Assembly (NCBI RefSeq): GCF_024802625.1 | Contig: NZ_CP103371.1 | Coordinates: 3,224,001-3,288,000, forward strand | DNA length: 64,000 nucleotides | Source: Massilia sp. H6 | Lineage (GTDB): Bacteria > Pseudomonadota > Gammaproteobacteria > Burkholderiales > Burkholderiaceae_D | Direction of reading: 5' to 3' | Part shown: positions 1 through 7,933 of the stretch, piece by piece | Numbering within the stretch: the stretch's first letter is position 1 | Layout of the letters: each line of letters starts with the position of its first letter | Notes under the pieces: generated by a model | Databases searched by the model: none | Seen by the model: only the letters and a program-made list of their open reading frames with translations | What the model was told of the DNA's origin: nothing | Program-made: the position numbers and the translations under genes

Positions 1-407
1 TCAACTGCCGCTTCGGGCAGCACGATCGGCAGCAGGCCACTCTTGTAGCAATTGTTGAAGAAGATGTCGGCAAAACTCGGCGCCACGATGGCGCGGAACC
101 CGAACTGCTGCAGCGCCCAGGGCGCATGCTCGCGCGAGGAGCCGCAGCCGAAGTTCTTGCGCGCCAACAGGATCGAGGCGCCGGCATAGCGCGGCTGGTT
201 CAGCACGAAGTCCGGGTTGCGCGGACGGTCGGTGCAATCCTGGCCCGGTTCGCCGTGGTCCAGGTAGCGCCATTCGTCGAACAGGTTGGGGCCGAAACCG
301 GTGCGGCGAATCGACTTGAGGAACTGCTTCGGAATGATGGCGTCGGTATCGACATTGGCGCGATCGAGCGGCGCGACCAGCCCTTGGTGTACGGTAAATT
401 TATCCAT
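1..407 (-). CDS. leuD: 3-isopropylmalate dehydratase small subunit (partial)
   Basis: Small subunit of isopropylmalate isomerase; with LeuC it converts 2-isopropylmalate to 3-isopropylmalate in cytoplasmic leucine synthesis. The 135 visible codons begin [16 protein letters not shown] and include the aconitase swivel-domain signature [13 protein letters not shown]. The start is the ATG at 407, with a weak AAGG-type ribosome site before it. The reading frame is open at the left window edge, so the C-terminal third (the family is about 215 residues) lies outside. It follows leuC and an entericidin-like gene on the same strand, as in many betaproteobacteria, and is probably in their transcript. 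Assignment is firm. Confidence 0.96.
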   Translation of the reverse strand, partial: MDKFTVHQGLVAPLDRANVDTDAIIPKQFLKSIRRTGFGPNLFDEWRYLDHGEPGQDCTDRPRNPDFVLNQPRYAGASILLARKNFGCGSSREHAPWALQQFGFRAIVAPSFADIFFNNCYKSGLLPIVLPEAAV

Positions 408-434
408 CTGCCTTTCCCTGTCTTGACCCGTGCG

Positions 435-450
435 GGCAAGCGTGCTTGCC
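435..450. repeat. Short inverted repeat between ecn-like gene and leuD
   Basis: GGCAAG and CTTGCC flank the tetraloop CGTG (arms of 6-7 bp). The hairpin lies in the 71-bp spacer between the entericidin-like gene and leuD. There is no T-run, so it is not an intrinsic terminator. It could be a processing or stability element inside the leu transcript; that role is inference. Confidence 0.4.
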
Positions 451-478
451 TGCTTTGTGCCCTCGTTCTTGTACCTTG

Positions 479-601
479 TTACCTGCCGCCGGCGCCGGTG
501 ACGACCTGGCCGACTTTCTGCACATCCCGGCCGATGCCCGAAATGGTGTTGCAGCCGCTGAGGAAGATGGCGGCGATGGCCAGTGCGAAGATTTTTTTCA
601 T
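479..601 (-). CDS. Entericidin A/B-type small lipoprotein
   Basis: A 40-residue lipoprotein starting [18 protein letters not shown] and ending in VVTGAGGR. The Lys-Lys head, hydrophobic core and lipobox L-S-G-C (Cys17) indicate signal peptidase II processing. The mature 24-residue peptide has the [13 protein letters not shown] pattern of entericidin A/B proteins, cell-envelope peptides tied to stationary-phase bacteriolysis in enterobacteria. The start at 601 is preceded by AGGAT at good spacing. It sits between leuC and leuD on the same strand, an arrangement that recurs in Burkholderiales. Its function here is unknown. Confidence 0.85.
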   Translation of the reverse strand: MKKIFALAIAAIFLSGCNTISGIGRDVQKVGQVVTGAGGR

Positions 602-646
602 GATGATCCTGGGGTTCAAAAATAAGAATTAAAACGGGTTAACGAT

Positions 647-2047
647 TCAGAGTGCGCGCACGTCGACAAAGTGGCCGGCGATTCCCGCCGCCGCCGCCAT
701 CGCGGGCGAGACCAGGTGGGTGCGGCCTGCCTGGCCCTGGCGCCCTTCGAAGTTGCGGTTGGAGGTCGAGGCGCAGCGCTCGCCCGGCTCGAGCCGGTCG
801 GCATTCATCGCCAGGCACATCGAGCAGCCCGGCTCGCGCCATTCAAAGCCGGCATCAATGAAGATGCGGTCCAGGCCTTCGCGCTCGGCCTGTTCTTTCA
901 CCAGGCCGGAGCCCGGCACCACCATTGCCAGCTTGATGCTGGGCGCACGCTGGCGGCCGCGCACGACATCGGCGGCGGCGCGCAGGTCTTCGATGCGAGA
1001 ATTGGTGCACGAACCAATAAAGACCTTGTCGATCGCGATGTCCTCGATCCGGGTATTGGGCGCCAGGTCCATGTAGGCCAGCGCTTTTTCCATCGCGTCG
1101 CGGCGTACCGCGTCGTGCTCGTCGCGCGGATCCGGCACCTTGCCATCGATCGAGGTGACCATTTCGGGCGAGGTACCCCAGGTGACCTGCGGCCGGATGC
1201 TCGCCGCGTCGAGTGTGACGACGGTATCGAAACTGGCTCCTGCGTCGGAATGCAGGGTGCGCCAGTAAGCGACCGCGTGCTCCCAATGTTGTCCCTTGGG
1301 CGAGAACGGACGGCCCTTGACGTAATCGATGGTGGTGTCGTCCACCGCCACCATGCCGGCGCGCGCGCCAGCTTCGATGGCCATGTTGCAAACCGTCATA
1401 CGGCCTTCCATGGACAGCGCGCGGATCGCCGAGCCGCCGAATTCGATGGCGTAGCCGGTGCCGCCGGCGGTGCCGATCTGGCCGATCACGGCCAGCACGA
1501 TATCCTTGGCGGTCACGCCCGGCGGCAAGTCGCCCTCGACCTGCACCAGCATGGCCCTGGATTTCTTGGCCAGCAGGGTTTGGGTGGCCAGCACATGCTC
1601 GACTTCGGAGGTGCCGATGCCGTGCGCCAGGCAGCCAAAGGCGCCGTGGGTGGAGGTATGCGAATCGCCGCAGACCACCGTCATGCCTGGCAGCGTCGCC
1701 CCCTGCTCCGGGCCGATCACATGGACGATGCCCTGGCGCTTGTCGTTCATGTTGAAATAGGTCAGGCCGAAGCTGCGCGCATTGGCGTCGAGCGTCTCGA
1801 CCTGCAGGCGCGAGATGGGATCTTCGATGCCCTGCGCGCGGCCGGTGGTCGGCACGTTGTGGTCGGCCACCGCCAGGTTGGCGGACGTGCGCCACAGGCC
1901 GCGCCCGGCTACGCGCAAGCCTTCGAAGGCCTGGGGACTGGTGACTTCGTGCACCAGGTGACGGTCGATATACAGGACCGTGGTGCCATCGGCGTCGGCA
2001 CGCACGACATGCGAATCCCAGAGTTTGTCGTAGAGCGTTTTTTGCAT
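647..2047 (-). CDS. leuC: 3-isopropylmalate dehydratase large subunit
   Basis: A 466-residue aconitase-family large subunit carrying the 4Fe-4S cluster of isopropylmalate isomerase. Visible signatures are [14 protein letters not shown], the cluster Cys in [13 protein letters not shown], and the Cys pair in [11 protein letters not shown]. Length matches the family. I chose ATG 2047 ([13 protein letters not shown]); an in-frame ATG 27 nt upstream would add nine residues not seen in LeuC proteins. It is the first gene of the leuC-ecn-leuD run. An extended -10 element (2092-2097) lies 45-50 bp upstream, with an AT-rich inverted repeat beyond it. Confidence 0.97.
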   Translation of the reverse strand: MQKTLYDKLWDSHVVRADADGTTVLYIDRHLVHEVTSPQAFEGLRVAGRGLWRTSANLAVADHNVPTTGRAQGIEDPISRLQVETLDANARSFGLTYFNMNDKRQGIVHVIGPEQGATLPGMTVVCGDSHTSTHGAFGCLAHGIGTSEVEHVLATQTLLAKKSRAMLVQVEGDLPPGVTAKDIVLAVIGQIGTAGGTGYAIEFGGSAIRALSMEGRMTVCNMAIEAGARAGMVAVDDTTIDYVKGRPFSPKGQHWEHAVAYWRTLHSDAGASFDTVVTLDAASIRPQVTWGTSPEMVTSIDGKVPDPRDEHDAVRRDAMEKALAYMDLAPNTRIEDIAIDKVFIGSCTNSRIEDLRAAADVVRGRQRAPSIKLAMVVPGSGLVKEQAEREGLDRIFIDAGFEWREPGCSMCLAMNADRLEPGERCASTSNRNFEGRQGQAGRTHLVSPAMAAAAGIAGHFVDVRAL

Positions 2048-2091
2048 GGTCAATCCAAGATCGCGCCCCGCCAATGCGGAACCGGATTTTG

Positions 2092-2097
2092 ATTATG
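2092..2097 (-). promoter_or_regulatory. Candidate extended -10 element for leuC
   Basis: Minus-strand CATAAT preceded by TGG gives a TGN-type extended -10. A weak -35 (TTGTGC) lies 18 bp further upstream. It is 45 bp ahead of the leuC start, leaving a short leader. No other good promoter is visible in the 210-bp gap between leuC and the cheA terminator. Confidence 0.45.
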
Positions 2098-2161
2098 CCA
2101 TAATTGTGCAGTGCCGCACAAAGCAGGGCTAGCGCATTTTTCTGCTAATCAACGCAAATTC

Positions 2162-2180
2162 ATGCAAATTTAATTTGCAT
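2162..2180. repeat. Perfect inverted repeat upstream of leuC
   Basis: ATGCAAATT, one central T, then AATTTGCAT. The arms of 9 bp are perfectly complementary. Two further GCAAAT copies flank it (about 2153-2158 and 2194-2199). The cluster is AT-rich in a GC-rich genome and sits 65-85 bp upstream of the leuC -10, a position suitable for a regulator operator. Confidence 0.55.
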
Positions 2181-2200
2181 ATACAACTTTTCTTGCAAAT

Positions 2201-2232
2201 AAAAAAAGCCTGCGCGTCATGCACAGGCTTTT
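2201..2232 (-). terminator. Intrinsic terminator after cheZ-cheA
   Basis: On the minus strand AAAAGCCTG pairs with CAGGCTTTT across an 11-nt loop and is followed by a run of seven T. It begins 25 bp beyond the cheA stop codon, so the cheZ-cheA transcript probably ends here. The A-run on the other side may also let it work in reverse. Confidence 0.85.
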
Positions 2233-2257
2233 AAATGCGCTTTGGTCACGCTGCGTG

Positions 2258-4150
2258 TCAGGCCGCCAGCCTTACATTGCTGCGGCAGCCATCCATCAGG
2301 AACGACAGCCCCACCACCAGCACCAGTTCGCCCTCGGCCGAGCGCGCGGTACCAGTGATGCCGTCGACGCTCAGGGCGGTCATTGGCTTGATGACCAGGT
2401 CGGCGGTGCCATCGACCGCACTCACCGCCAGGATATACGGCTGTGGCGCGTTGATGACAATGCCGACACGTTCCGAGCAGGCCTCGTAGCCGAGCGCCAG
2501 TGCCAGCGAGCGCACCGGCAGCGGACGGCCCTGGTCTTTCAGCACCGGGGCGCCGCCCACGCATTGGAACTCTTCCGGCAGCTCGACGACGCGCTCGACG
2601 ACGGCCATCGGCAGCGCCAGCGAGGCGCTCGAGGTCGACACCAGCATGGTCGGCACGATCGACAGTTCGATCGGCAGGCGGATGGCGAACTTGGTGCCAT
2701 GGCCGAGCGAGGAATCGATGCGGATCGCGCCGCGGTTCTTTTCCACCGCCGTCTTGACGACGTCCATGCCCACCCCGCGGCCCGAGACCGACGACGCCAC
2801 TTCTTTCGTCGAGAAGCCCGGCAGGAACACCAGTTGGTAGGCATCGTCGTCGTTGGGCGCACCGTTCTCGCCGATCAGGCCCTTGTCGATTGCCTTCTTG
2901 CGCAGCTTGATCGGGTCCATGCCCTTGCCGTCGTCTTGCAGCACGATCATGACGCTGTTGGCTTCCTGCCAGGCCTTGAGCAAAATGAAGGCCTTGGCCG
3001 GCTTGCCGGCGGCGACCCGCTCCTCGGGCGACTCGACCCCGTGGTCGAGCGCATTACGCAGCATGTGCACCAGCGGATCGTACAGGCTGTCCACCACGAC
3101 GCGGTCGACTTCGGTCTCGGCGCCCTCGATGGTCAGCTCGACGTCCTTGCCGAGGTCCTTGGCCAGCTCGCGCACCAGGCGCGGGAATTTCTGGAACAGG
3201 CGCCCGACCGGCTGCATGCGCGTCGCCAGCGTCGCGCGCTGCAATTCGGCCGAATAACGCGAGGCGCGCTCGAGCGTTTCGGTCAGCGTCGCGATCAGGG
3301 CTGCGGCGTGGCCTTCGAACTTGAACTGCTGCAGGCGTTCGAGCAGCACGGCGGCCTGGTTCGCGGCCTGCACCGATTCGCCCGCCACTTCCAGCAGCGC
3401 GTCGAGCTTGACCGCATCGATACGGATGCTTTCGTCCTTGGCCGGCGCCGCGGCGGCGCGCGCGTCGGCCACCTTGGCGTCGGTGCGGCGTTCGGTACCA
3501 TCCCAGCCGGCCGGTCGGGCGCCGCCTGCGGTAGCAGCGGCGGGAGCAGCAGCGGCGGGGGCGCTGTCAGCCTGGACAGCAGCTGGCGCGCCAGCCTGGA
3601 CAGCCGCGGCGGGCACCGCGATCGCGGCACCCGCCGGCACCACGGCGTTGTACAACGCGGTCCAGTCGGGGCCAGCCGGGCCATCGGTGCTGACGGCGGC
3701 GACCGGCGCGGCGGCAACCGGCGCCACGGCAGGCGCCGGCGCGGCGGCAGGTGCGGCGGCGGCACTCTTGCCTTCGATCGCATCGGTCAGGATGCGCTCG
3801 AGTCCTTCCGGCATCTGCGCCAGGCCTTCCGGCGGGGTGCCGTTGTTCAGGTCATTGAGCTGGTCGGCCACGAAGCCCGACGCTTCCAGCGCCGCTTCGA
3901 TCGCCAGCGGCGTCACCGGCGCCTGGCCCGTGCGCAGTGCGTCGAACAGGTTCTCGGTCAGGTGGCAGGCCGCGACCATCGCAGGCAGGCCCATGAAACC
4001 GGCACCACCCTTGATCGTGTGGAAGGACCGGAACACCGCGTTGAGCGTTTCCTTGTTGTCCGGGTCGCGTTCGAGGCGCAGCAAATGTTCTTCAACATTC
4101 ACCGCAAGGTCCATCGCCTCGACGACGAAGTCCTTGAGCATATCGTCCAT
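2258..4150 (-). CDS. cheA: Chemotaxis histidine kinase CheA
   Basis: A 630-residue CheA, the cytoplasmic kinase that passes phosphate from receptor arrays to CheY. In order: Hpt domain (1-105) with phospho-accepting His44 in FRSFHTIKGGAG; an Ala/Pro-rich linker (about 128-240) in place of a clear P2 domain; dimerisation helices (240-305); HATPase with N-box around Asn366 (MLRNALDHG), G1 DDGKGMD (406-412) and G2 GRGVGMD (458-464); and one CheW-like domain (about 498-625). It starts inside the cheZ stop codon (TAATG overlap), so the two are translationally coupled. No cheW, cheY or receptor gene adjoins, so this is a partial che set. A terminator follows. Confidence 0.95.
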   Translation of the reverse strand: MDDMLKDFVVEAMDLAVNVEEHLLRLERDPDNKETLNAVFRSFHTIKGGAGFMGLPAMVAACHLTENLFDALRTGQAPVTPLAIEAALEASGFVADQLNDLNNGTPPEGLAQMPEGLERILTDAIEGKSAAAAPAAAPAPAVAPVAAAPVAAVSTDGPAGPDWTALYNAVVPAGAAIAVPAAAVQAGAPAAVQADSAPAAAAPAAATAGGARPAGWDGTERRTDAKVADARAAAAPAKDESIRIDAVKLDALLEVAGESVQAANQAAVLLERLQQFKFEGHAAALIATLTETLERASRYSAELQRATLATRMQPVGRLFQKFPRLVRELAKDLGKDVELTIEGAETEVDRVVVDSLYDPLVHMLRNALDHGVESPEERVAAGKPAKAFILLKAWQEANSVMIVLQDDGKGMDPIKLRKKAIDKGLIGENGAPNDDDAYQLVFLPGFSTKEVASSVSGRGVGMDVVKTAVEKNRGAIRIDSSLGHGTKFAIRLPIELSIVPTMLVSTSSASLALPMAVVERVVELPEEFQCVGGAPVLKDQGRPLPVRSLALALGYEACSERVGIVINAPQPYILAVSAVDGTADLVIKPMTALSVDGITGTARSAEGELVLVVGLSFLMDGCRSNVRLAA

Positions 4151-5004
4151 TAGAATCCCAGATCGGCGAGAAGGTCGTCAACGTTGTCCTGGTCGAGCGC
4201 CGCTGACGGCACCGACGGGCCCTGCATCAGCACCACGTCTTCCTGTGGCGCTTCTTTCTTGGCCAGCTTTTCCTTCAGGTCGGCCGGCGCGTGGTCGCGC
4301 AGCAGCTGTGCCAGCTCCGACTCCACGGTCTGGGTGATCTTGACGACCTTCTTGATCAGCTGGCCGGTGATGTCCTGGAAGTCCTGCGCCATCATGATTT
4401 CGAGCAGGCGTGCCTTCTCGGCTTCGGTGGCAGCGTTCACGGCGCCGGCAAACTGGCGCGCATCGCCGGCCAGGGCCTTGAATTCGTCCAGGCTCAGCTT
4501 GCCCGCGAACAGGTCGGACCAGCGGTTTTCCATATCCTTGGCCTGCTTCGACAGCAGGTCTTGTGCCGGCATGCCCTCGTCCAGGGTGTTGAGCACCTTG
4601 TTGGCGGCCTGCTCGGTCAGCGTGGCAACATATTCCAGACGGTCCTGGGCGTCGACGATGGCCGACGAGGCCTCGGTCAGCGCCTTGTCGTAGCCGAGCT
4701 CGCGCAGCGAATCGTGCAGCAGACGGACAATGCCGCCGAGGCGTTCGAACATGCCGCCCTCGCCGTCACCGGAGGCGCTGCCAGCAGCCGGTGCCGGCGC
4801 TGGTGTCGGCGCGGCCGCAGCGGCAACAGGGGCGGCGGTGGCGGCGACCTGGTCGAACAGCGATTCGAGGTCGTCCTCGTCCGCTACGGCGTTCGCTTCG
4901 GCAGCGGGCGCGGCGGCCGGCGCCGGGGCATCGGCGGGCGCACTGCTGCGCTGGGCAGCCACTTCCTCGAATAGTGCGTCGAAATCGTCAGCGGCGTCAG
5001 TCAT
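4150..5004 (-). CDS. cheZ: Chemotaxis phosphatase CheZ with long N-terminal extension
   Basis: A 284-residue CheZ, which removes phosphate from CheY-P. The catalytic helix segment IMMAQDFQDITGQLIKK contains the active-site Gln, and the C-terminal peptide DNVDDLLADLGF is the CheY-binding tail. The start ATG 5004 (MTDAADDFDALFEEV) has GGAG and AGGG upstream. The protein is about 70 residues longer than enterobacterial CheZ (about 214). The extra N-terminus is Ala/Pro-rich and carries two acidic motifs (DDFDALFEEV, DDLESLFDQV) resembling the C-terminal tail. It is first in the cheZ-cheA pair and overlaps cheA by one base. Confidence 0.93.
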   Translation of the reverse strand: MTDAADDFDALFEEVAAQRSSAPADAPAPAAAPAAEANAVADEDDLESLFDQVAATAAPVAAAAAPTPAPAPAAGSASGDGEGGMFERLGGIVRLLHDSLRELGYDKALTEASSAIVDAQDRLEYVATLTEQAANKVLNTLDEGMPAQDLLSKQAKDMENRWSDLFAGKLSLDEFKALAGDARQFAGAVNAATEAEKARLLEIMMAQDFQDITGQLIKKVVKITQTVESELAQLLRDHAPADLKEKLAKKEAPQEDVVLMQGPSVPSAALDQDNVDDLLADLGF

Positions 5005-5391
5005 AATCCCTGCTTCTCCATGGTGTTTGGTTCGCGATGTGCGTGTGCGTCGGTCGGTGCTGCGGCCACCTGCCCGCGCAATCGGCGGAGTTAACAGATG
5101 GTGAGATTGTGCATGGAAGTGTAGCAGTGTGGTTGCCGCAGGTAAATGTCGGCGAGAGCAACGCAACAAATTGGACAAGAAATCTTAATTCCGCGACAAT
5201 CAAAACGCACGGTTCCTGCATGTTTTCGCATGAGAGGTGTTGTTTTTCGTATCGCGATCGCCTTTGCTCCGGTAAAGTCGCGCGCCAAACCGGCTGCCCG
5301 ATGTTTGATCGAGCTCAACAGTTTGCGTTCCCGCAATAGCCGCCACGCCCCAGACGCCCCAGAATGGCGTGGCCCACTGGAGGAGTCAACC
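5005..5391. other. Divergent intergenic region cheZ / universal stress gene
   Basis: These 387 bp hold the promoters of cheZ (minus) and the universal stress gene (plus). The one clear element is the Fnr-type box at 5305-5318. I see no supported gene and no good flagellar sigma factor motif for cheZ. Confidence 0.7.
5305..5318. promoter_or_regulatory. Fnr/Anr-type box before universal stress gene
   Basis: TTGATCGAGCTCAA matches the Fnr consensus TTGAT-N4-ATCAA at 9 of 10 defined positions. Its centre is about 80 bp upstream of the start codon, compatible with a class II activator site near -41.5 and a leader of about 40 nt. It implies oxygen-dependent activation by an Fnr/Anr protein; the site is seen, the regulation is inferred. 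Confidence 0.65.
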
Positions 5392-5859
5392 ATGTACCGA
5401 AAAATCCTGATCGCCACCGACGGCTCGGCCGTATCCCAGCATACGGCATGCGCCGGCGTGAAATTTGCCCAGCAGATGGGCGCCGAGGTGCTGGCCCTGT
5501 TCGTCGCGCCCGGTTACCAGTATCCCGTCTATGTCGAGATCATCCCGCCCTCCTACCCGAGCGAAGAAGAATACATGGAGCAGATGCGCCGCCTGGGCCA
5601 GGACTACATGGGCAAGATCATGCGCGCGGCCGAGGAGGCTGGCCTGAAACATGCCTGCATGACCGCGTTTTCTGATAGCGCGGCACTGAAAATCGTCGAG
5701 GTCGCCGAGCAGGAAAGCTGCGACCTGATCTTCATGGGCTCGCACGGCCGCAGCGGCTGGGGCCAGCTGCTGCTGGGCAGTGTTACCAATAAAGTGTTGT
5801 CACACACCACCAAGCCGGTGCTGGTGCACCGCCTGATCAGCGAACCGACCGCCACCTGA
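5392..5859 (+). CDS. Universal stress protein (UspA family)
   Basis: A 155-residue single-domain Usp protein beginning MYRKILIATDGSAVSQ. The C-terminal ATP-binding motif G-x2-G-x9-G-(S/T) is present in GSHGRSGWGQLLLGSVTN. Such cytoplasmic proteins support survival under energy or oxygen limitation. Start at 5392 is set by GGAGGAG at 5379-5385. The Fnr-type box upstream and the NarL-type and Crp/Fnr-type regulators downstream suggest a low-oxygen or energy-stress role. In-frame codons further upstream are leader, as they have no ribosome site and no family similarity. Confidence 0.93.
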   Translation: MYRKILIATDGSAVSQHTACAGVKFAQQMGAEVLALFVAPGYQYPVYVEIIPPSYPSEEEYMEQMRRLGQDYMGKIMRAAEEAGLKHACMTAFSDSAALKIVEVAEQESCDLIFMGSHGRSGWGQLLLGSVTNKVLSHTTKPVLVHRLISEPTAT

Positions 5860-5948
5860 CGGCTGGACGCAGTTTCCGAGGACAAAGCATTTTGTAATAC
5901 GATGTCAGTCTTCGATAATTACCGGCAATCATGCCGGACGGGATAGTC

Positions 5949-6593
5949 ATGATTCGAATTGTCATTGCCGACGACCACACCATCATGCGCGAAGGTCTCA
6001 AGCGCATCCTCGACGGCGCGCCGGATATCGACATCGCCGGCGAAGCGACCAATGGGTTCGAGGTGCTGGCCCAGGTACGCGAGGGCGGTTTTGACCTGCT
6101 GCTGCTCGATTTGTCGATGCCGGGTCGCAGCGGGGTCGACCTGATCCGCCAGATCCGCAGCGAAGCGCCCAAGCTCGCAATCCTGATCCTGACCATGCAT
6201 GAAGAAGAACAGTACGCGGTGCGTGCCATCCGCGCCGGTGCCCAGGGTTACCTCACCAAGGAGAGCGCAGGCACGCAACTGGTCGGTGCCATTCGCAAGG
6301 TGGCTTCGGGGCGACCTTATATCAGCACCGAAGTGGCGGAGCAACTGGCGCTGAACATCATGGCGCCTAATGAACAAATGCTCCATAAACAGTTATCGGA
6401 CCGCGAATTCGAGGTGTTTTCGCTACTCGTCAGCGGCAAGTCGATCACCGATATCGCCAACGGCCTGCACCTATCGGTCAAGACGGTCAGCACCCACAAG
6501 ACCCGCATCATGCAAAAGATGGGCATGAATTCGCTGTCGGAAATGGTGCAGTACGCGGTCGCGCACCGGCTGCTGGCTCCGATGAAGGCCTGA
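5949..6593 (+). CDS. NarL/FixJ-type two-component response regulator
   Basis: A 214-residue response regulator. The receiver domain has the acidic pair Asp8-Asp9, phospho-acceptor Asp54 (LLLLDLSMPG) and the conserved Lys in GYLTKESAG. The C-terminal LuxR-type helix-turn-helix runs LSDREFEVFSLLVSGKSITD through KTVSTHKTRI. Start 5949 has GGACGGGAT upstream; an ATG at 5931 would add six residues. No kinase gene adjoins, so its partner is elsewhere. The context, between a universal stress gene and a Crp/Fnr-type regulator, points to stress or redox control, but its target genes cannot be read from the sequence. Confidence 0.93.
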   Translation: MIRIVIADDHTIMREGLKRILDGAPDIDIAGEATNGFEVLAQVREGGFDLLLLDLSMPGRSGVDLIRQIRSEAPKLAILILTMHEEEQYAVRAIRAGAQGYLTKESAGTQLVGAIRKVASGRPYISTEVAEQLALNIMAPNEQMLHKQLSDREFEVFSLLVSGKSITDIANGLHLSVKTVSTHKTRIMQKMGMNSLSEMVQYAVAHRLLAPMKA

Positions 6594-6979
6594 GTACGCA
6601 CCGGGTCGAGTACCAAGGGCGAACATATTTAGACACGTAGCCACGCTATTTGTGCCACTCCCCGGCGCAAACAGCCCCCTGCGCCCTGCCCTTGCGCGTC
6701 ATCGCATTTTTGCACCCTCCCGCTGACTTTCCCTCTGGCCCCCGCTGCCGCGGGTCAGACGATTCCTACAAAGCTGCGATCCCTCCTACCTACATATTCA
6801 GTAGCCGCTGATATCCGTGCCGGACTCGTGTTGGCATACTGAATTCAACGTTTCGACTTGCTTGCGATCCAAGTCCCAGCGTGAGCCAACCTGCGGCGGG
6901 GTCCGCCTCTACAACGCCGGTTGGGTCTGCGCCTCGCGGTCGCCGCCTGCAACCCAAGATTTTTCACCTGGAGATGAGC
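6594..6979. other. Intergenic region before Crp/Fnr-type gene
   Basis: 386 bp with no supported gene. A GC-rich hairpin (CCCGC-TGCC-GCGGG, 6741-6754, with TCTG/CAGA outside it) lies mid-way without a T-run. I see no convincing promoter or operator. Confidence 0.6.
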
Positions 6980-7933
6980 ATGCAGTCCCAGTCAACGACA
7001 GAACAACGCAACGCCAGCCAGCCCACCCTGCATTCGCCCATGGAAGCTGGCCGCCAGCGCCAGGGTCGTCTCTGGTCCAACCTCAAGGAAGTCTGCGACC
7101 TGCTGCGCATTCCTGCCAGCGTATCGATCAACTCGGAAGAACTGCTGTTCCAGCATGTGCAATTCAAGACCGGCCAGCGGGTCCACACCATCGGCCAAGC
7201 TTTCGACACCCTGTATATCGTCAACTCGGGCTTTCTCAAGACCGTGCTCATCGACGAATTCGGGAACGAACAAGTGCTCAGTTTCCCCATGAAGGGCGAC
7301 ATGCTCGGCGTCGACGGCATTCACACCCGTCACTATGCATCCGAAGCCGTGGCCTTGTCCGATTGCGACTTGATCTTGCTGCCATTCAAGAAACTCACCG
7401 CGCTCGGCCGCGTGCACGCCGAGCTCGAGAACATGATGTACGGCGTCATGAGCCGCGAACTGGTGCGCGAGCAAACCATGATCGGCATGCTCGGCGCGCT
7501 GTCGGCCGAAGCCCGGGTGGCGCGCTTCCTGGTATCGCTGGCCGACCGTTTTGCCGCCATGGGATATTCCAGCAAGCTGTTCAACCTTCGCATGACCCGC
7601 CACGAGATCGGCAGTTATCTCGGCCTGACGCTCGAAACGGTCAGCCGCACGCTGTCGGCCTTCAATGAAATCGGCCTGATCACCGTCGACCAGCGCACCA
7701 TCGGCATCAAGGACGCCGATGCGCTCAAGACGCTACGCCGCCTGCCCCCATCGCGCTCGCGCACCAAGGGCCCGCCAAGAAGGCCGAGCTCGACCAGGCG
7801 GGTGACGGCCAGGTACTGGCCACCGCATAAGCCGCGTTCCGAGCTTGCAAAAAGGCCGGCGTCCCCAGGGGCGCCGGCCTTTTTTCGTTGCGGCCATCGA
7901 GCCGCGCACCCACGACTTACTGGTCGCGCGTGA
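6980..7933 (+). CDS. Crp/Fnr-family regulator with apparent 3' frameshift
   Basis: A transcription factor with a cyclic-nucleotide-binding-like beta-roll (about 30-150) and a Crp-type HTH (MTRHEIGSYLGLTLETVSRT). The N-terminus lacks the cysteine cluster of a true Fnr, with only two Cys in the conserved part, so direct 4Fe-4S sensing is unlikely. ATG 6980 is set by GGAG at 6970-6973. As sequenced the frame runs to 7933, through an intrinsic terminator and into the opposite gene. One extra C in the run at 7745-7749 would instead give a tail (LPPIALAHQGPAKKAELDQA) ending at TAA 7828-7830, just before the terminator. That version is probably the real one. Confidence 0.85.
   Translation: MQSQSTTEQRNASQPTLHSPMEAGRQRQGRLWSNLKEVCDLLRIPASVSINSEELLFQHVQFKTGQRVHTIGQAFDTLYIVNSGFLKTVLIDEFGNEQVLSFPMKGDMLGVDGIHTRHYASEAVALSDCDLILLPFKKLTALGRVHAELENMMYGVMSRELVREQTMIGMLGALSAEARVARFLVSLADRFAAMGYSSKLFNLRMTRHEIGSYLGLTLETVSRTLSAFNEIGLITVDQRTIGIKDADALKTLRRLPPSRSRTKGPPRRPSSTRRVTARYWPPHKPRSELAKRPASPGAPAFFRCGHRAAHPRLTGRA
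7849..7885. terminator. Bidirectional intrinsic terminator
   Basis: Stem GGCCGGCG (7854-7861) / CGCCGGCC (7872-7879) with a 10-nt loop, flanked by five A on the left and six T on the right. It lies between the convergent Crp/Fnr-type gene and the glycine-zipper gene and can serve both. Confidence 0.9.

Noticed and set aside
671..2092. Long plus-strand ORF opposite leuC
   Set aside because: It is the antisense shadow of a GC-rich gene; residues are His/Arg/Gly-rich with no family resemblance, while leuC is certain.
2219..4153. 644-codon plus-strand ORF opposite cheA
   Set aside because: Antisense shadow; composition biased to Arg, Gly and His, no domain recognisable.
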